DNA from: Bradyrhizobium sp.
GTDB taxonomy: Bacteria; Pseudomonadota; Alphaproteobacteria; Rhizobiales; Xanthobacteraceae
DNA length: 18,493 bases
Reading direction: 5' to 3'
Assembly: GCA_028290305.1 (NCBI GenBank)
Contig: JAQGKC010000419.1
Coordinates: 1-18,493, forward strand
Shown: piece by piece, positions 15,056-18,493 of the stretch
Position numbering within the stretch: the first letter of the stretch is position 1
How the letters are laid out: every line of letters begins with the position of its first letter
The notes under the pieces: generated by a model
Told to the model about the DNA's origin: nothing
The model's database searches: none
What the model saw: the letters and a program-made list of their open reading frames with translations, nothing else
Translations under genes and position numbers: made by a program

Positions 15056-16240
15056 ATGTCTGATCTCGATCAATTCCGCCGCGAAACCCGCGCCTGGCTG
15101 GAGGCTAATTGTCCGCCGGAGATGCGCCGGCCGATGGCGTCTGAGGAAGATACGTTCTGGGGCGGCCGCAACACCAAATTCTCGTCGGAGCCGCAACGCA
15201 TCTGGTTCGAGCGGATGCGTGACAAGGGCTGGACGGTGCCGCACTGGCCGAAGGAATACGGCGGCGGAGGCCTCGATCCGGAAGAGACCAAGATCGTGCG
15301 CCAGGAGATGGCGACGCTCGGCGCGCGCCAGCCGCTCACTTCCTTCGGGATTTCCATGCTCGGGCCGGCATTGCTGAAATACGGCACCGACGCGCAGAAG
15401 AATGAACACCTGCCGAAGATATCAGCCGGCCTGATCCGCTGGTGCCAGGGTTATTCCGAGCCGAACGCCGGATCGGACCTGGCCTCGCTGCAGACCCGCG
15501 CCGAGAGCGACGGCGATGACTTCATCATCAACGGCCAGAAGATCTGGACCTCTTACGCCAACTTCGCGGACTGGATTTTCTGCCTGGTGCGGACCGATGC
15601 GTCCGCCAAGAAACATGACGGCATCAGTTTTATTCTGTTCGACATGGCCTCGAAAGGCGTGTCCACCAAACCCATTCTGCTGATTTCCGGCCGGTCGCCG
15701 TTCTGCGAGACCTTCTTCGACAATGTGCGGGTGCCGAAGTCCCATGTGGTCGGCACCGTCAATCGCGGCTGGGATGTCGCCAAATATCTGCTGCAGCACG
15801 AACGAGCCATGATATCGGGCATGGGCGAGCGCGGTGTCGGCCGGCCACTCGGACAAGTCGCGGCCGATTCGGTGGGTACCAACGAGCAGGGCCGTCTGGA
15901 AGATCCGATGCTGCGCGGACAAATCGTCACCTTCGAGATCGATGAGGCGGCGCTGTCCGCTGCCGCCGAGCGCGCGGTCGATCTGGCGAAAGCAGGGCAA
16001 TCGCATCCGGCATTTTCGTCGGCGATGAAATATTACGGCACCGAGCTGAACAAGCGTCGCTACGAGATCCTGATGTCGGCGGGCGGCATCGACGCGCTGG
16101 AATGGGAAAGCGAGCGCTCGAGGGGCGGCGCCCGGTCGCGCGCCTGGCTGCGCACCAAGGCCAACTCGATCGAGGGCGGCACCAGCGAGGTCATGCTCGG
16201 CATCGTGGCCAAGCGGATTTTGGATCTGCCGGGGGCGTGA
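15056..16240 (+). CDS. Acyl-CoA dehydrogenase, subunit with catalytic-glutamate loop
   Basis: 394 residues, full family length. The FAD/substrate-binding segment WCQGYSEPNAGSDLASLQTR and the following NGQKIWTSYANFADW are clear, and the C-terminal NSIEGGTSEVMLGIVAKRIL keeps the glutamate loop. It uses FAD to introduce the 2,3 double bond in an acyl-CoA; chain length and acyl type cannot be read. The ATG at 15056 begins the usual family N-terminus (MSDLDQFRRETRAWL) and has GGA 8 bases upstream. ATGs at 15017 and 15044 are in-frame alternatives. With the second gene it resembles the paired large and small subunits of PimC/PimD or FadE28/FadE29 type. The upstream gap (14899-15055) must hold divergent promoters, but none stands out. 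Confidence 0.9.
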   Translation: MSDLDQFRRETRAWLEANCPPEMRRPMASEEDTFWGGRNTKFSSEPQRIWFERMRDKGWTVPHWPKEYGGGGLDPEETKIVRQEMATLGARQPLTSFGISMLGPALLKYGTDAQKNEHLPKISAGLIRWCQGYSEPNAGSDLASLQTRAESDGDDFIINGQKIWTSYANFADWIFCLVRTDASAKKHDGISFILFDMASKGVSTKPILLISGRSPFCETFFDNVRVPKSHVVGTVNRGWDVAKYLLQHERAMISGMGERGVGRPLGQVAADSVGTNEQGRLEDPMLRGQIVTFEIDEAALSAAAERAVDLAKAGQSHPAFSSAMKYYGTELNKRRYEILMSAGGIDALEWESERSRGGARSRAWLRTKANSIEGGTSEVMLGIVAKRILDLPGA

Positions 16241-16259
16241 GGCGCGCCTGACAACAACC

Positions 16260-16408
16260 CGTCATTCCCCGACGCGCCAATTGGCGCGTCGGGGGGCGCG
16301 TAGCGAAGCGGCGCGAGCCCGGAATCCATAACCACCATCGTGAGTATGGATTCCGAGCTCTCGCCTCAGGTCGGCAGTTGCCGACCAAAGGCGCGCCCCG
16401 GAATGACG
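16260..16408. repeat. 149-bp composite palindromic repeat between the dehydrogenase genes
   Basis: Outer arms CGTCATTCCCC (16260-16270) and CCGGAATGACG (16398-16408) enclose three further palindromes. A perfect 28-bp one spans 16267-16294. A stem pairs 16315-16330 with 16345-16360 (GGAATCCATA with TATGGATTCC). GGTCGGCA/TGCCGACC lies at 16369-16386. This is the CGTCATTCC...GGAATCCATA type found repeatedly between Bradyrhizobium genes. It occupies nearly the whole 204-base gap and would fold strongly in the transcript, so it may weaken or protect read-through between the two genes. Confidence 0.88.
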
Positions 16409-16444
16409 ATCTCAAACATTAGGCTCTAACCGGAACTTTCCAAA

Positions 16445-17584
16445 ATGGCCCTCGTCCTTACCGAAGAACAATCGATGCTGCGCGACAGCGCGCGTGGGCT
16501 CATCGGCGACAAGGCGCCGTTGTCGCATCTGCGGCAGCTGCGCGATACCAAGGACGCCACGGGATTTTCCCGCGAGCTGTGGAAGGCGTTTGCCGAGATG
16601 GGATTTTCCGGACTTCTGGTGCCCGAAAATTTCGGCGGCAGCGGGCTTGGCTGCGTCGAGGCCGGCGTGGTGATGGAGGAAATCGGCCGCACCTTGATGC
16701 CGTCGCCGTTTCTTTCCACCGCTGTGCTCGCGGCTTCTGCGCTGTCGCGCGGCGGCAGCGCCGCGCAGCAAGCCGAGCACCTGCCGAAAATCGCCGACGG
16801 CTCGCTGCTCGCCGCGCTTGCCGTCGACGAGGCAACAAAACATCGCCCGCTGATGACAAAAATGCAGGCGGTGCGCTCCGGCAACGGATTCAGGCTTTCC
16901 GGTGCCAAGGCTTTTGTGGTCGACGGCCACACTGCCGAGCTGTTGATCGTCGCGGCCCGCACCGCCGGCGCCGCCGGCGAGCGCGACGGACTGACGCTGT
17001 TCCTGGTCTATCCCAAAACAAAAGGTATCGAGACCGAGCGCACCGCGATGGTCGATTCGCACAACGCGGCGCGCATCACATTCGGCGATGTCGAGGTTAC
17101 CGCCGACGGCGTGCTCGGCGAGGTCGATCGGGGTGCGGCATTGCTGGAAGGCGTGCTCAATATTGGCCGCGGGGCGGTGGCCGCCGAAATGGTCGGCTTG
17201 AGCGAGGAGGTGTTCGGCCGCACCATCGGCTATCTCAAGCAGCGCAAGCAGTTCGGCAAATTGATCGGCGAATTCCAGGCGCTGCAGCATCGCGCCGCCC
17301 AGCTCTATATTGAGATCGAGATCACCCGCGCCGCGGTGCTGAAGGCGCTGCAGACGCTCGACGCGGATTTTGAAAATGCTGCCGCAGCGGTAGCCGTGGC
17401 AAAGGCGCGCGCGGGTTCGACAGCGACGCTTGCGGTTCAGGAGGGCGTACAGATACACGGCGGCATGGGCATGACCGACCAGTTCGACATCGGCTTCTTC
17501 ATGAAGCGGGCGCGGGTCTGCCAGGAACTTTTTGGCGACAGCAATTTCCATGCTGATCAGCTGGCGCGGATGAAGAGTTATTGA
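16445..17584 (+). CDS. Acyl-CoA dehydrogenase, partner subunit probably without the catalytic glutamate
   Basis: 379 residues. The N-terminal helical domain (TEEQSMLRDSARGLI) and the central beta domain are present. The C-terminal FAD-binding text is GYLKQRKQFGKLIGEFQALQ and VQIHGGMGMTDQFDIG. Where catalytic members carry the EGT-type loop, this one reads RVCQELFGDSNFHADQLAR, so the base glutamate seems to be missing. That pattern is known for one subunit of heteromeric acyl-CoA dehydrogenases (FadE28/FadE29-like). Together with the upstream gene this suggests a two-subunit enzyme. The ribosome site is weak (CCGGAA). A 149-bp palindromic repeat lies between the two genes. Confidence 0.88.
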   Translation: MALVLTEEQSMLRDSARGLIGDKAPLSHLRQLRDTKDATGFSRELWKAFAEMGFSGLLVPENFGGSGLGCVEAGVVMEEIGRTLMPSPFLSTAVLAASALSRGGSAAQQAEHLPKIADGSLLAALAVDEATKHRPLMTKMQAVRSGNGFRLSGAKAFVVDGHTAELLIVAARTAGAAGERDGLTLFLVYPKTKGIETERTAMVDSHNAARITFGDVEVTADGVLGEVDRGAALLEGVLNIGRGAVAAEMVGLSEEVFGRTIGYLKQRKQFGKLIGEFQALQHRAAQLYIEIEITRAAVLKALQTLDADFENAAAAVAVAKARAGSTATLAVQEGVQIHGGMGMTDQFDIGFFMKRARVCQELFGDSNFHADQLARMKSY

Positions 17585-17612
17585 AGTCATCGGCGCTCGC
17601 AACACGCAAGGT

Positions 17613-17717
17613 GTCATCGCCCGGCTATGACCGGGCGACCCAGTATTCCAGAGACGGCGGTGATTACCCGAGAGGCCTCGGCGTACTGGATCGCCCGATC
17701 AAGTCGTGCGACGACAG
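17613..17717. repeat. Palindromic intergenic repeat between convergent genes
   Basis: The left part has a hairpin CGCCCGG/CCGGGCG (17618-17637) followed by CCAGTA (17640-17645). The right part mirrors it with TACTGG (17684-17689) and TCGCCCGATCAAG. The GCCCGG...CCGGGCGACCCAGTA wording is a common Bradyrhizobium/Rhodopseudomonas intergenic repeat; the right arm has diverged. It lies between the acyl-CoA dehydrogenase gene and the opposing amino-acid binding protein gene. Confidence 0.8.
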
Positions 17718-17742
17718 TTGTTGTGTGGCGCCTTAGCGGCCG

Positions 17743-18493
17743 TCACCTGATCGGCGGCGCGTACTGGATGCCGCCGGCGCTCCAGAGCTGGTTGAGGCCG
17801 CGGGGAATGCCGAGCTTTGATCCCGCGCCGACATTGCGCTCATAGACCTCGCCGTAATTGCCGACGTGGCGGATGATGCGTGCCGCCCAGTCCTTGGTCA
17901 GCCCGAGCTCCTCGCCGTAGTCGCCTTCGGTGCCGACCAGCCGCATCACGTCGGGCTTCTTCGACTTCAGCGCCTCGTCGATGTTCTGCGAGGTAATGCC
18001 GAGCTCCTCGGCGTTGATCATGGCGTACAGCGTCCACTTCACGATCATCATCCAGTCATCGTCGCGCTGGCGTACCACCGGTGCTAGCGGCTCCTTCGAG
18101 ATCACGTCAGGCAGGATGATGTGGTCGGCCGGCTTGCCGAGGTTGAGCCGCAGCGCATAAAGCTGCGAGACGTCGGCGGTGAGGACGTCGCACTTGCCGG
18201 AATCATAGGCCTTGAAAACCTCGTCGAGTTTGCCGAATTTCATCTCCTGGTATTTCATGTTGTTGGCGCGGAAATAATCGGCGAGGTTGAGTTGCGTGGT
18301 GGTTTCCGACTGCACGCATACCTTGCTGTTATTGAGCTCCAGCGCGGAATCGATGTTACGCGCCCGCGGCACCATGAATCCTTCGCCGTCATAATAGGCG
18401 ACCGCCGGGAAATACAGGTCGTAAGTGGTCTCGCGCGACATGCTCCAGGTCGAGTTGCGCGACAGAATGTCGACCTTTCGGCTCTGCAACTCC
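17743..18493 (-). CDS. Amino-acid ABC transporter periplasmic binding protein, AapJ-like (C-terminal part)
   Basis: The gene enters from the right edge of the window, so its start and signal peptide are not visible. At least 250 residues are present. The sequence ELQSRKVDILSRNSTWSMSR at the edge, the CVQSETTTQLNLADYFRAN segment and the ending LNQLWSAGGIQYAPPIR are typical of AapJ-type binding proteins for general L-amino acids. These proteins capture amino acids in the periplasm for an AapQMP-type importer, which would be expected further along to the right or elsewhere. Its stop faces the acyl-CoA dehydrogenase gene across a palindromic repeat. Several paralogues are common in this group, so orthology to aapJ itself is not claimed. 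Confidence 0.9.
   Translation of the reverse strand, partial: ELQSRKVDILSRNSTWSMSRETTYDLYFPAVAYYDGEGFMVPRARNIDSALELNNSKVCVQSETTTQLNLADYFRANNMKYQEMKFGKLDEVFKAYDSGKCDVLTADVSQLYALRLNLGKPADHIILPDVISKEPLAPVVRQRDDDWMMIVKWTLYAMINAEELGITSQNIDEALKSKKPDVMRLVGTEGDYGEELGLTKDWAARIIRHVGNYGEVYERNVGAGSKLGIPRGLNQLWSAGGIQYAPPIR

Noticed and set aside
16412..17617. 401-codon open frame on the minus strand
   Set aside because: Antisense to the second acyl-CoA dehydrogenase; no recognisable motifs.
1..18493. CRISPR array, tRNA genes, insertion sequence or prophage
   Set aside because: No regularly spaced repeats, no tRNA-like cloverleaf or conserved T-loop, and no transposase, integrase or phage protein was seen on either strand.

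Overview
The window is GC-rich, densely coded DNA. It most likely comes from an alphaproteobacterium of the Bradyrhizobium/Rhodopseudomonas group (Nitrobacteraceae). The basis is codon bias, protein wording (AapJ-like binding protein, DUF938 methyltransferase, Bradyrhizobium-type BtuF) and the palindromic intergenic repeats familiar from that group. No tRNA, rRNA, CRISPR array, insertion sequence or phage gene was seen.

Layout. (1) 1-3021: cobalamin uptake. A cobalamin riboswitch (16-190) reads on the minus strand, out of the left edge of the window. The ABC importer genes btuC and btuD and a frameshifted btuF read on the plus strand. (2) 3130-9989, all minus strand: a compact sulfur-oxidation operon in the order soxX-soxY-soxZ-soxA-soxK-like-soxB. 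It is followed without a real break by two exported DsrE-family proteins, an exported HbpS/GlcG-family protein and a cytoplasmic persulfide dioxygenase-rhodanese fusion. soxCD, soxVW and soxR are absent from this cluster, and both of its flanks are unrelated genes. (3) 10237-13705, plus strand: a DUF938 methyltransferase and two different MFS transporters. (4) 13809-14898, minus strand: a VOC (glyoxalase/extradiol dioxygenase-like) protein and a carboxymuconolactone decarboxylase-like protein. (5) 15056-17584, plus strand: two acyl-CoA dehydrogenase subunits separated by a long palindromic repeat. One keeps the catalytic-glutamate loop and the other appears to have lost it. (6) 17743-18493, minus strand: the C-terminal part of an AapJ-like amino-acid binding protein cut by the window edge.

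How the genes work together. SoxXA would join thiosulfate to the SoxY cysteine, SoxYZ would carry it, and SoxB would release sulfate and leave sulfane sulfur on SoxY. Without SoxCD in this cluster, that sulfane sulfur needs another exit. The DsrE pair (periplasmic, conserved cysteine) and the persulfide dioxygenase-rhodanese (cytoplasmic, oxidises glutathione persulfide in characterised relatives) are plausible pieces of such a route. This is inference from gene order and families, and it is the most interesting part of the window.

All three convergent gene junctions in the window hold a palindromic element (3034-3053, 13686-13802, 17613-17717). A fourth, of 149 bp, splits the acyl-CoA dehydrogenase pair. 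Strings of several hundred codons on the opposite strand of soxB, the MFS genes and the acyl-CoA dehydrogenase genes are GC-bias shadows and were not annotated.
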